From positions 12,830,563-12,894,562 of the forward strand of contig CM060850.1 of NCBI GenBank assembly GCA_030737835.1: a stretch of 64,000 bases of DNA, written 5' to 3'. Position numbers and translations under genes: made by a program. This DNA is from Acorus gramineus. Its lineage: Eukaryota; Streptophyta; Magnoliopsida; Acorales; Acoraceae. The notes beneath the pieces are model-generated. The model was not told where the DNA came from, searched no databases, and saw only the letters and a program-made list of their open reading frames with translations. Of the stretch, positions 37,130 through 48,903 are shown piece after piece (position 1 is the stretch's first letter; every line of letters starts with the position of its first letter).

Positions 37130-40100
37130 CATTAGGCCATGTGTGATTATTAAATAGTTCACCCTCACTCAATCTATGACCCTTTTGGAACGGTTGGGCC
37201 TTTTGGATCTCTTAAACAACCACCCTTTAATGGGCTGGTGTCACAATTACCTCCCTTAATGGGCCATACGTCCTCATGTGGGGTCATACCCACCATCGTA
37301 TAATGGACATGATTTGATACCAATTGTAACGTTACAAGCTTACACAAAAGAAATTGTCTGGTTTGCTCTTGATGGGCTCATACTTAAGCACATACTATCT
37401 CCTCTCATGGGCCTTTTGGAACTGTTGAACATTTTGGATATCCTGACCAACCACCCCCTCGACGGGTCGGGTGTCACACCTGTCACCCATTCCCTTCGGT
37501 GATGCTCACCCTCTTGCCACTCCCTCCTGTATTAACAATGTACCCAAACTTGTTAACGGTGTATCCAGATCTGTTAACAATATACCCTAACTTACTAACA
37601 GTGTACACAGTTGATGAATGGAAGACGTAAAAGTGAAAATGTTAATAATGAATTTAATGACTATTACACTCAAAAGGATCTAAAAATAATAGACAATAGG
37701 TCTTAGACCTATAAATAAGTTCAAATTGACATGTAGACCCCTTATAGCATGACAAAAATTGTGTGAAATATCCTAATTCTAGAGGATATTGGAATGCCAA
37801 TACCCCTTAATTATGCTATTATGACATACAAATAATACCTTGTTCTCTAATTCAAACAATTTTTTTTTTCTTTTTCTTCCACTTTACCCACTGGTATATT
37901 TAAAGATTTGAAATGCCACAATCACCAATAATTATGTTTTTGTTGGTCAAAATGCAGTGTTGATATTTATGTGGAAACAAAGCCCGCCCCATAATACTGA
38001 TTAATGGGTTCGGGTGCTCATTCACTGTGGGGTGCCTTTAATTGCATCCCTCCTTTTCAAGTGCACACCCCATTCTTTTCACACACAATCCAAATCATAA
38101 ATATTCTTTAAACACCCCACTACTTAAAAGAACATATAGTTTTCAATGCACATCCCTTCAATCAATCCCTTTGAAACCTAAAAAAAAAAGCCCTAGCTCC
38201 TTCTTCCTCCCTTCCTCTCAATCCCTCCCCCTCTCTGCTGACAACCCTCTTGGTGACCCTCTCTCGGTATCATCCGTCCACTCATGCGCCATTGTCATCC
38301 ACATTCATTACCATCCTTCACCGACATTCATGTCACCCGTCTCTCTTCGTTTGTTACTTGGTGTTGCCCGTCCACTCACGCCGGCCATCTCTTTCTCCAT
38401 CGACATTCACACCGGCCGTCTTTCTTTGTTTTTTAAACAAGATCATTTTGACATTTTACTATTGTTAGGCTTATAAGCTGTTTCAATAGTGTATGTTTGG
38501 GTTAATGTTTAATGTTTGAATGTTTGGGTTCATGCTTGTAAATGACTTTGTAAAATTTCAATATTCAGCTCTTTGGATACATGTTTGACTGTTTTAATGT
38601 TTGAATCGCTGAAAAAAAATGAAGAATAAGATTAGTCTGCTAGTATCGACACTTATATTGTCTCCATATAACTAACCCGGCGACCTACATAATGTCGTCC
38701 CACCTAGAAAATGACCGTCGAGTTCACTGGTTGGTTCTTCGACAACACCACCATCGACAGTAATAACAATCCACGACAAACATAGTGTCGACAGAATTTA
38801 TAAAGGCTACGAGTTGATTTCTGTGACCCATTCGACACAAGATGTCGACGTTGATACGAATTATTGACAATCGTGGTGTTGACCAAGTTCAAAAGACTAT
38901 GAGATGAGTTATGTGTTCACTTCGACACAACAAATGTCGACTTTTCCACAATTACTCGATGGATGTAGTGTCGAATGCTTTGTAGAAGGGGTGTGCATAA
39001 GATCCGAATACAAATAGATCTTTTTAACATAAGCCGATTAATAGGGGTGTGCACCTAAAAACGAGAGATGCAATTAGAGGCTCCCTTCACTGTGTATAAG
39101 CCTCTCACTTATTATGTGAAAAATAAAAAGTTATATGATATTCGAATATCCAACATACGGATGCATATATCTATGTATCTGATCTTATTGATGCAGTTGT
39201 AAGAATATCCAATATTTGAATATCTGAAGTGCGGTTGTCAACACAGCTTATATTTCACATTAGAGTGTTGATACATGCAGTCCATATTTACAGCCCGTTT
39301 TACAGCCCATATGCTATAATAACGTAGTGTATACTGCACTGTCATAGTGTATATTGCAGTTCATTTTTTTCATTTTTTTTACCATGAAAAAAATACACTA
39401 ATGTATCTCAGTATATACTTCATTTCATATAATAGCATGCACTTCAAAGTGTGAGTATATAATTTTATATATAAAAAAAATAGAATGGACTATAATTAGG
39501 CCTGCAATAGGGGATACGTGAATCTTTTTCCTTCAAATTATGAACCTTGTAGACTTGCAGTAATTCAATCTTTCTTGAAACCTACATGGTTTGGTCTTCC
39601 ATATTATCAAAAACCTCTATCGGTCCAGCATACTTGTTAATGTGAGATGTGATTAAAAATAGGGCATTGTTACACTCGGTGTTTTTTTACAGTATAAAAT
39701 ACAGTTTTATATACCTCGTTAAAAATTTAGTGAAGCATATATATATATATATATATATTGTTAGACGATGTATATATCTCATTAGATTATTTTACATTTA
39801 TTAAAAATTGGTTCATTCAACTCGAAATGAAGCGATATACACTTTTTATCAAAGCATATAACTCATTAGATGCTGTTTAATATTAAAAAATAAAAACATG
39901 TGTTGCTTGAGTTTTGAACTGTAAAAATAACTGAGTTTAACATTTTCCATAAAAATATATTCCAATTGATTAATGAGCCCAAATAGATTGCACTGGCTCA
40001 ACAACTGTTTAATCATAATTATTAGGTTCTCTAGCTCAAATATATACATCTAATAATAATTATTTGAAACAAAGGGAGCAATCGATCAGTCACAGTGCGA

Positions 40101-41460
40101 CATAACTTAGGTTTCATACCATGAATTTGTAGTATTTATGGAAATCTCTAGTGGTCTAAGATTACTGTAAATGTGAGATGTAATTAAGACATCCATTTAA
40201 AGAGTAGGGGCAAATAGGGACGGATAGGCATTAGTAGGGACACATAGCAATGGCTAATAAATGGGGATGGGGTTAGGTCCAATCAAATTGTCTATTGTGT
40301 TAGACCAAGGTATTGTTGGTTGAATAATTAATATAGTGCTCAGATCAAGGTATTATTGATTTTTATAATACTTTTTGTACCATTAAAATTTATTTATTTA
40401 TTTTTGTTGCTTTTAGGCTTTAATCATGTTTGTTGAGCTCTCTTTGTCGATTTAAAGAATTATTTGATTAAAATATACATATATTATTTATTAGGTGCAA
40501 TTTTTTTTTTTTTTTTTTTTTTTTGCGAAGGGGTATGGGAAAAATTGTTTTTACGAAATAAGATTTTTTTAAATTTTGATTTATTTTATTTGGATTTTTT
40601 TAAAAACAGATCATATAATCTAATGTACTTAAACTATTAAAATATTTGTTGACTTTTATTTTGTAGAATTGTTAAATTGTTGAATTTTTCTTTAAATTGC
40701 AAGGATCAATTCCAAGGATCATCTAGGATCTACTAGATTCAGTTATAACTAATTTCGGTTTTTACTATTTTTAGTAATATTTTAATTTTCTGTTATTAGT
40801 ATAAAAGAAAGACTTGTAATTTAGGGCACAACAATTTTTATTAATAATATTTTAAATTTTCTTTTATTTTTTAGAGTTTTCTTCCGGATTCAAAGATTCT
40901 TTGTGGATTCAAAGAATTAAAAGATCTTAACATTAATTATATTGGATTTTTTTTTCTACCTTTTCATGCTGCATTACCTTCACACCCAAAAAATTACATG
41001 CTTTATATGGCAAAATATATCTCTTGTTATTGAAATAAAACTTGGAGTTGCAAATAAAGGATGCATGTAATCGCCCATAGTCAAACCAAAAACAAAATAT
41101 AAAGGAAAATGTAATGTTTATCCCCGTTTGCATCCCTTATTATCAAATGTGTTTCTCAATGTTACCTAATTTTTTTTTAAAGATCTTGAATCAATTTATA
41201 GTATTTCTGTCAAATTTGAAAGATTTTCATATCAATACATACTATGGAATTTTCAATTGTACGTGTTTGGATGAGTGGTACGTGTTTGTCAAAGAGTAAT
41301 ATGTTTTTTATTATTAAAAAATTATTAATAAAACTCTTATTAATATATTTTGATGAACACATTCAGCTCATCTAAACAAGTAGTTATAGGATTTCCAACT
41401 ATCCGTACATCCTGACATTAAAATTTTCCATCCATTTTGGTGTGAATTCAAGATTGTCAG
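37130..41460. other. Spacer between copies A and B: repeat remnants, no gene
   Basis: 37140-37510 looks like a degenerate LTR (repeated CCTTTTGGA..., CCAACCACCCC and TTGATACCAATTGTAACG, whose complement resembles a worn initiator-Met primer site). 37500-37740 is a half copy of the 21115 element. 38042-38476 is an open frame of 144 codons, Ser/Pro/Leu-rich with no family match. 38690-38970 is rich in GTCGA motifs. 39264-39530 is a relative of foldback element 2. 39736-39758 is (TA)n. 40501-40524 is poly-T. Confidence 0.5.
40690..40925 (+). repeat. LTR-like repeat, also present inverted at 51360-51560
   Basis: Shares with the complement of 51360-51560: TTTTACTATTTTTAGTAAT, TTATTAGTATAAA, ACTTGTAAT.TAGGG, AATATTTT.AA.TT.CT and CTTTGTGGATTCAA. 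Transcript-end-like text and sequence style suggest a copia-type LTR, but no TG/CA borders were fixed. Confidence 0.6.
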
Positions 41461-43851
41461 ATTTTGTTGTTGTCGGTTGTTATATCAATTATTGGACTTT
41501 CTGAATTGCTCAAATATTTTTTTACAATCTATACGGATCCCATCTCATGTGATTCATAAGTTTCACATGGTAAAACCCAACCTCACACCCCCCACAAAAC
41601 ACACACATAAAAAAATATCAAGGATCTCAAAAAGAATTGCAAGAATGAGTGTCACTAACCTTTTTTTTTTTTTTTTAAATAGGATTGCATTCAGCCACAA
41701 CCTATACTATGGTGGGATTGCATACACCTCTACAGCCTTTACTACCAATCTCATGCCTTCCGCCACCTTTTTAATGGCTTATCTTCTAAGGTAATTGATT
41801 TTATATATATCCATATCTATATTTCTTTATTATTTGATTACACACAGTACGTTTTCGTGAGTGTCTCATCTACATTATCACATACCTCAAAATCTGTTCC
41901 TCATGCGAAAAATGTATATCTAAATTTTGCATCAATGTCCTTTTGAGGGATATTTTGTACAATATAAATTTTGTAAGTAGCTTTTTGAGTGATTTTGTTA
42001 AAAACAGTGATTTACTAGGGTTATTTTGATAAGATAAGAACTTCTCAGAATTACATGCCATTCCAGATAGCATGCATATATTTGAGTTTTTTTGAAGTGT
42101 ATACTTATAATAAAATATATTAATCCTTTATAGAAATGAAATACTTATTTATATAAAATAAATGTATATTTTATTTACATTTTTTGAAGTGCATTAGACG
42201 TGGCAAATAAAAATAAGGCAGCAAAAAATAGATCAAGTGTATTAGCGCCCATTGAGATTTGAGGTTGTAGGTTTTTTTAAAAAACATTGTAAAAAGCTTT
42301 GTTTTGGAAGCTTCATTTTTTCTATTTTGTGTGATGAGAATAATGAGATTTGAAAAATTTTCCTAGATCTTCTAAATAAGTTATTCTATATCATTATAAA
42401 ACTGTTTTAATTTCTTTTTTTTTTTTTACTTTAAGGATTCAATCATTTTACAACTACCTTAATTTTATTTTAACTTATTACATATCTAAAATTATTTTTT
42501 TCATCTTACTAATTTTCTTGGCCCTCTGGACCCCCCCTTGCTCTAATTCCTGACTCCATCCTTGTATATCATTAAAAAAAAATTACATTTTTTAAAAGTG
42601 GATCCATATAATTCGTTAAAGTATATATACCTCATCTTTTATAAAAATTATTACTTCATTAGATGAGATATACCATTTAAAAAAAATAATCAAAATGGTT
42701 GTAAACTGCAAGCAACGCTATAAATGGTCTATTTAACATTTTCTTTTTTATTTGAATGTACACAACTTTTTGTGGATTTCAGGATGGAGAGAGTTGATTT
42801 GAGGAGCAAGAGAGGACAGGCCAAGGTTGTGGGCACAGTTGCATGTGTGGCTGGGGCCATGATCATGACCTTATTGAAGGGTCCTCAATTGAACTGGCTT
42901 AGGTTTGATGAAAAACAAGTCCAACCATCTGTGTTTTTGCCTTCAGAAGTGCTTGATGATCATGTGTTCAGATCTTCCACAAGTCAGTACTGGATGTTGG
43001 GGGCTGCTATGCTGTTTTTGAATGTTGGATCTTGGTCAGGCTTTGTCCTCTATCAGGTCTCACTTTTTTTTTCTCTTAAATATCAAGCTAAGACTTGGAA
43101 CAAAAAATAGTAATCATGTTTGTCAAGCTAAGTTTGAATAAGAGTTCAAATTGTATCATTATTAACATCATCTAGAGTTATATTCTACCAGACTATCTCC
43201 AAGAAATAGAGACTCAAATATGTTAGAAAAGAGGCAAAAGTGCTTTCAGAAAACCACATCAACTACCAACTTCAACCGAATATCTCTATTTTCATCTTTA
43301 TTTTACTTTAAAATAATATTATTCATCTAAATAAAATGAGAATAAATTTTAATTGAATTGATGCGTATTAACAAATATGCACGAATATTAATTAATGATG
43401 CCTTAAAAATTACTATTTTAAAATGTATATCAACTTTCTTAATATTGGCTTCAATTTAAATGTCACAATGATACGTTCTAGTCATCCTAATTTTATAATG
43501 AATTAGATTTATATAATAAAAGTTATAGTATCCTAATTTTTAAAAATTTAAAAGATAAAAAACACTAAAATGGTGACTATTTTAAAGCATCACTGATGAC
43601 CCAACTATATTATATGATTCAAATATATATACAACACAGTTGGATATTCTCTTACTAACACTATCCACGGTCACCCAGGTCAATCACATATTACTTTAAT
43701 ATTTTTTTTTGAATTTTTGAAAAGATTCAACAATTGGATACCTCACGTGTCTAATGTGCATCACCCGAACAACGAATTACGTATTAAATTATTTTGAGAT
43801 TTTTTACAATTTTCATATAAATAAGAATAAAATGATTTTGTGTTTGGGGGC

Positions 43852-44301
43852 GATTATTTCAACCCCACCAACTCCTCCACCCACCTCTTAAATTTTTTTT
43901 TTTTTTTTGTGATCCTAACCCACCCTTGACCAGCGGAGCATTCATGAGGGGTCACTCGTGAAGGCGTGGTGGATGGCGTCGCCGCCGACGGGGGAGGGGG
44001 AGGTTGCTGTCACCGCCGCCCACTGCTGCCTCCTCTCCACCTTCTGCGGTGACGCTGTCTACCGCTGCATCCTCTCCATCTCCCCCTCTATCGTCGATCA
44101 GGTGGCCCGAGAGCTCTGCCACCTCCATCTTTAACAACCTCCGCTCCTTCTCCTCCTCCTCCCCCGTCGGCAGCGACGCCGTCCACCATGCTTTCGCTAG
44201 CGACCTCTCGTGGATGCTCCGCTGGTCGGGGTGGGTTAGGATCACAAAAAAAAAAAAAAAATTTAAGGGGTGGGTAGAGGAGTTGGTGGGGTTGAAATAA
44301 A
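43852..44301. mobile_element. Foldback element 3, GC-rich, between exons 4 and 7 of copy B
   Basis: Outer ends TATTTCAACCCCACCAACTC / GAGTTGGTGGGGTTGAAATA, then a T16/A16 run and GTGATCCTAACCCACC / GGTGGGTTAGGATCAC, form arms of about 145 bp. They enclose a GC-rich centre open on both strands (for example 43952-44245 minus). The composition contrasts sharply with the AT-rich flanks, so the centre may be captured gene sequence. Target duplication unresolved. Confidence 0.75.
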
Positions 44302-44940
44302 TATTTTTATGCAGGCTATATTATGCTCTGCCATTGAATGAATTGAATGCATGTGTTATATTTTTAATAATATAGTATATACTAATATAGTGAAAATAAA
44401 TTGAGTTAGGCGATTTCATTTATTGAATACTGAATAAGTAGCGTATTGACTACAAACTGGGATACAAAGCATACTATGTATACTGATGACCACCCATCAT
44501 GACATCTTGAAAACAAACACTTAGGGGCATTGATACACTCGGTCCATTTTACATCTTCATTTAATTTGTAGTCGTCATGCTACTAATGCAGTGTAAGAAA
44601 TTGCGTCTACAATTCATTTTGAATATGCACATCCTCGTATGTATATTTTTTAAAAAGCATGCATTGCCATGGATTGTGTGTGTATATATATATTTGAAAA
44701 ATATTATAACATGTGCAGATGGTAAATATGACTGAATTGCCAATCAAGTTATTCCTCCTCATAATCCTTCAATAATTAAACTAATGATTTTGGTATTTCT
44801 TCAGTTTGGTGGGGATGGTGTTGGTGATTGGAGGACTCTATTGTGTTGTATGGGGTAAAGCCTTGGATCATAAGAGGGAACCATCATCACCAATGGAGGA
44901 GCTGAAAGTGTAGATGAAGATGGAATTACAGAATCCCTTA

Positions 44941-45469
44941 CCCCCTCCGTATTGGGTGGAACATAAGACAAGAATAATGAAGAATAGATGAGAATAGCTA
45001 AAAAAAGTTATTTGTTTTGATAGAATAAACTCCGATAGTTATGTCTGGATAAGCTAGGATAAGGCCTGATAACTATTCTAAGGAAATTGTGGAATTGCTT
45101 ATCAAGGCTTATCTATACCAATAGTAAAAATACACTTCTCTGTCATTTTAAAAAATTTATCTCACTTAACAGACTCACACAGATTCCAAAAACTGTCACA
45201 TCTATCAAATCAATCATATATCTCTCACACTATTCCCAAGGGGTATAATTGTCATTTAAAAAATCATAAACTCTTATTCATCCCTTATCAACCATTTATC
45301 ATCACTTTATCTAAGGTGAACCAAACAACAAAAAGTCATTTTTACGTTTCCCAATAAGAATAACAAAAAAAACAACCAAATAAAAAGTTGCTTATTCAGT
45401 CTGGATTGTTATCTATCCCAGTATAGCTATCGGGAGCGAATAACCTAAAGTCACACCCCATACGGGGGG
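44941..45469. mobile_element. Tourist-type MITE in exon 7 of copy B, TTA TSD
   Basis: 529 bp with inverted ends CCCCCTCCGTATTGGGTG and (right complement) CCCCCCGTATGGGGTGTG, flanked by TTA at 44938-44940 and 45470-45472. Copy A reads uninterrupted here (GAATCCC..TTAGTTGA). A 3-bp TTA duplication is typical of PIF/Harbinger-derived Tourist MITEs. Confidence 0.88.
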
Positions 45470-45555
45470 TTATAGTTGAGTGCGAAGAAGATCATATTTA
45501 GGAAGATAGTTGTCTTGCAAGTAAATTTTGACATTCTCAACCAACAAAAAAAATG

Positions 45556-46306
45556 TTGGGAAAAATCGATATAACTATCTGGAAAGTTAACTAAATTGGT
45601 TTTAGTCTCTGTAAAGTTAGAAAATCATTACAGGTCTCTATGTTATTAGAAAAATATCGTTTCAGTCCCTACCCTCACCTCTAACTAATCAGTTACATGG
45701 TTAACATTAACTCTACATTAAAAGTTACTAGAATGCCATCACTCCATTATTTTTAGAAAATCGATATAGCTCCCTAAAAACTTATGAAAATCGAAATAAT
45801 TCCCTATAAAATCAAAAAATTCCCTAAGGTTCCTATCTTATTAGACAATAATTATTTTTGTTCCTAACAAATATGTGGTTGACTCTAACTATACATGATA
45901 AATTACTATAATACATTTTTAAATTTTATTTGATAAATTACTATAATACACTAACCAGATTTGTGGTTGACTTTAAATGTACTTACAGATTTTACAGGAA
46001 TTTTTTTTCCATAAATTTTCAAGAAGTTATTTTTTTCCTTTTTTTTTTTTATCATTATTGAGTATAGGATAGCCGGAGAATTTTCAAGAAAAAATAGGGG
46101 CTTTTTTTTTTTTTATCAAAAAGACTAAATCGGATTTTTCATATTTTGTGGGGACTTATATGAATATATTTATTAGAGCAATTTAATTCAAAGACTAAAT
46201 CCATTAACTATATATATTTTATGGGGACCTGTGATGATTTTTAAATTTTACAGGAACTAAAACCGATTTAGCTAATTTTTGAGGGAGTTATATCGATTTT
46301 TCCCAA
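45556..46306. mobile_element. Long-TIR non-autonomous element after copy B
   Basis: Inverted ends TTGGGAAAAATCGATATAAC / GTTATATCGATTTTTCCCAA, continuing as a weaker inverted repeat further in (AAAACCGATTTAGCTAA-like text against TTAACTAAATTGGTTTT). Copy A lacks it, so it inserted after the duplication. A-rich flanks prevent a clear target duplication call. Non-coding. Confidence 0.75.
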
Positions 46307-46350
46307 AAATATTTTATTTAAAATGCTCCACTGAGAGGTTTAATGTATTG

Positions 46351-46673
46351 TTAAGCCAGTCAATCGGACGGATACGGATCGGATATGTCAATATCCATAT
46401 CTTAACTTTCAGATTCGGATACGGATATTAATTTTTGGATTCGGATCCCTTCGGATACAGATCGGATACAGATTTTTTTCAGATAATTGACATGTTTGAA
46501 TATTAACATTAATTTGGATAATCAAGTGATATTTTAGAGAAACATCAAAATTAAAATTAAGATTTTAAGACTTATTATCTCTTTCAGATATCATACATTG
46601 AAAATTTAATAGTATTATAATATATTATTTTAGTGATTAATCATACAAGATAACAATATGGACAATATATAAT

Positions 46674-46718
<45 letters not shown>

Positions 46719-46866
46719 TATAATATATGTCGGATACGGATATTTTTCGGATCGGATAGACTGATATCCATATCCGTACTCCGGATCTTTGAATATCGGA
46801 TATTTCTGATTTTTCGGATACGGATTCGGTTCGGATTCGGATTTTTTTTGGATAATTGACAGGTTT
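46351..46866. mobile_element. hAT-like non-autonomous element, 8-bp TSD
   Basis: Flanked by ATGTATTG at 46343-46350 and 46867-46874, and absent from copy A. Ends AAGCCAGTCAAT and (right complement) AAACCTGTCAAT are similar. It is filled with reiterated GGATACGGATCGGATA-type words in both orientations. Contains (TA)n at about 46677-46715. An 8-bp duplication is the hAT hallmark. Confidence 0.78.
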
Positions 46867-46909
46867 ATGTATTGTATTAAATATAAATTTATTTTACCAT
46901 TGGTTCAAC

Positions 46910-47185
46910 TTAAGGGTCATCATTTGATCTAAAGTCTACAAGTCTGACTCGTTCAGAAAAAGTGTCAGGCTTAGGCCCGTGTCAGGACCGTTGGCCCTTG
47001 ATAAAGGCCCAGGTGGGAGGGAAACCGGATCCCCTCTTCACGTTGAGGCTCCCTTGTCACACAATAAAGTGCAGCAGAGGAGTTCGAATCCTCTGCTGTA
47101 AAATCACATAGAAATTTTGTGGCAACCAATCATTTTATTTTTTTTGTAAATGATATGTCCAGCCCCCGCAACGCTGATGCCTCAC
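46910..47185. repeat. Insertion relative to copy A, with a tRNA-like T-arm hairpin
   Basis: Bounded by TTCAAC (46904-46909 and 47186-47191) and missing at the matching point after copy A. Contains GCAGAGG-AGTTCGAATCC-TCTGC (about 47072-47094), a hairpin whose loop carries a perfect box B-like GTTCGAATCC. No matching box A or full tRNA fold was found, so it may be a worn SINE or retroelement piece. Confidence 0.45.
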
Positions 47186-47498
47186 TTCAACCAACGGTTC
47201 CTCACACGTGGGGTTACTTAGATATTGGACATTTTGTTGGGGTTAAATGTATTTTTCTTTCTTCATATCATATTTCATAAAAATCAAAACAGAAATTACA
47301 TGTAAGCTTGCACTTAATATTCAAAAGCACAGTGTTGTTTGTATATGCTTTATTTTGTCCATTCACTTTATTTTGTCTATTTCATCAAAAAGAAGAAGAA
47401 AAATTTCTATTTACTTTATCAAAAAAAAAGAAAAGATTCCATTCACTTTATTTTGCCTCTTTTATTTTATTAGAAAAGATGGAAACTTTTGTTTTTTA

Positions 47499-48638
47499 CA
47501 AAAACGAGAGACAATGATTTCATTGTTTTCCATTATTTGTAATATAAATAACATATATAAAGTGGTTTAGAAAATGACAGCTCTTGGAGTCACATTCATT
47601 TACTTTTTATTTTTTTGTCTTAGTTTGTAAACACACCCTCAATGATGTTTGTATTACAAATTCCATGGTGAGTGCCATGAGTGTCACTTAAAGCATGTTT
47701 GGAACTTAAAGCGGTGTTTCCGAGGCAGTGAAAATACAGAGAATTTAATATATAAAACACGATAAACATTAACAAAGAAAACACCACATGCGCCAAAATA
47801 TGTTTGTATCAGAGTTTGACGTTTTCATCACAAAATTCATCCAAGCGCGGATCTAAACAAGACCTTAATTAGTGGTGCGTCTCCTCCATGACACACCCTC
47901 AAATATCACATAGATTTTTTTTTGTTCATATATAAATTTTTTTTTTATCAATAAAAAGCAATAATTATCAAATATTAAATATTTCTTTCACTGAATTTCT
48001 TTGAATTTGAATACATGTAAAACCAGATTGAAGTTCAACATTGTTCCAAAAATTAAGTATAATGTGACTTGACTGAGATCATGTGATTATATAATTAAAT
48101 ATAATTAAAGTCTCCATGCCTATCATTTTTTAATAATAATAAAAAATTGTTGCAAAACTTGACTGAGATCAATGTGATTGAAGACATTATTATAATTATA
48201 TTGCTTAATGGGTCACTTCAATCATTAAAGTGTATTAATTGACTATTATACAAATATTTCAATGTATTGTGTGCAGTGGTGAAATGACAAACGTGGTGGG
48301 GTTATGATTTCGATCCCTGCTATCAGCAAATGAAAAATGTGGTCACAAACTTGACTGAGATCGGTTTTTTGTTTTGTTCCTGTCAGTTTGTTGTAATCGT
48401 CATGTGAGATCTATGTATCTACAATAAATAAATAAAGGTGATTTTAGACGATTCATTCGATTATATACTTGGTTAAATATATTCTTTTTTATCATTCATA
48501 TTTTATTTCTAATAATCTTACGATCTAATATAAGTAATCTTTTTTACATGTTTGGCTCTTCTTTTAAAATATGTTCGTGTTATGAAGTATATATACATTT
48601 TTATAAAAAATAAAATATACAATTTATAAAATAAGAGA
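47499..48638. repeat. Tandem duplication, unit 1
   Basis: Begins AAAAACGAGAG and runs through to AATTTATAAAATAAG. It is repeated as unit 2 at 48904-49985 (period about 1.4 kb) with clear divergence. Each unit contains a SINE-like segment (48273-48440 here) with a box A-like GTGCAGTGGTG, box B-like TTTCGATCCC and an A-rich 3' tail. Confidence 0.8.
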
Positions 48639-48885
48639 TTTTTAGTTTTAAGTCTCCGTAAACATGTCTATTTAGGAATCCATCATTTCTTTTTTCATAT
48701 TTCTTTTTAAGTTCTTACATTCAACCGTCTATTTGGTTTTTAGTCCATTCGTCAAACGTCTATCCATGCATAATTAATTTGTGAAATGTAATTTTATTTT
48801 TGAGTCCTTATAAATTATGTTATTTAATGATCAGTCCCTCCCTTCTTCATATTTTATTTTAAGTTCTTAATTTTAAATTTATAAT
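48637..48885. mobile_element. Half of the foldback family seen at 58437-58848
   Basis: Shares TTTTAAGTC(T/C)C.GTAAACATGTC, CAACCGTCTATTTGGTTTTTAG, CGTC.AACGTC.(G)TCCATGCA/ACA and TATAAA.TATGTTATTTA.TGAT with that element. It separates the two tandem units. Confidence 0.65.
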
Positions 48886-48903
48886 CAAAATATACTTAAA
48901 AAT

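Larger units (their letters stand above)
41683..45540 (+). pseudogene. WAT1-related transporter copy B, interrupted pseudogene
   Basis: Exon 3 is 41683-41790 (GIAFSHNLYYGGIAYTSTAF..., 3 residues shorter than copy C). Exon 4 is 42783-43056 and is fully open (91 codons, ending VLYQ at a GTCTCA donor). Exon 7 begins at 44805 and is in frame until a TAG at 44911-44913, where copy A has CAG. Exons 5 and 6 are absent; their place (43057-44804) holds AT-rich DNA and a foldback element. Exons 1 and 2 are also missing, although a short stretch at 41545-41610 resembles the region upstream of copy C's start. Exon 7 is further split by a MITE at 44941. Exon 4 here is in better condition than in copy C. 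Confidence 0.87.

Noticed and set aside
38042-38476. 144-codon plus-strand frame
   Set aside because: Ser/Pro/Leu-rich with no recognisable motif. A second frame overlaps it, and it is embedded in repeat remnants.
43952-44300. Overlapping frames of 97-98 codons on both strands
   Set aside because: They lie in the foldback element and have no family signature. Kept only as a possible capture, not as genes.
47072-47094. tRNA gene suggested by a perfect GTTCGAATCC loop
   Set aside because: Only a T-arm-like hairpin. No acceptor, D or anticodon arm in the right spacing.
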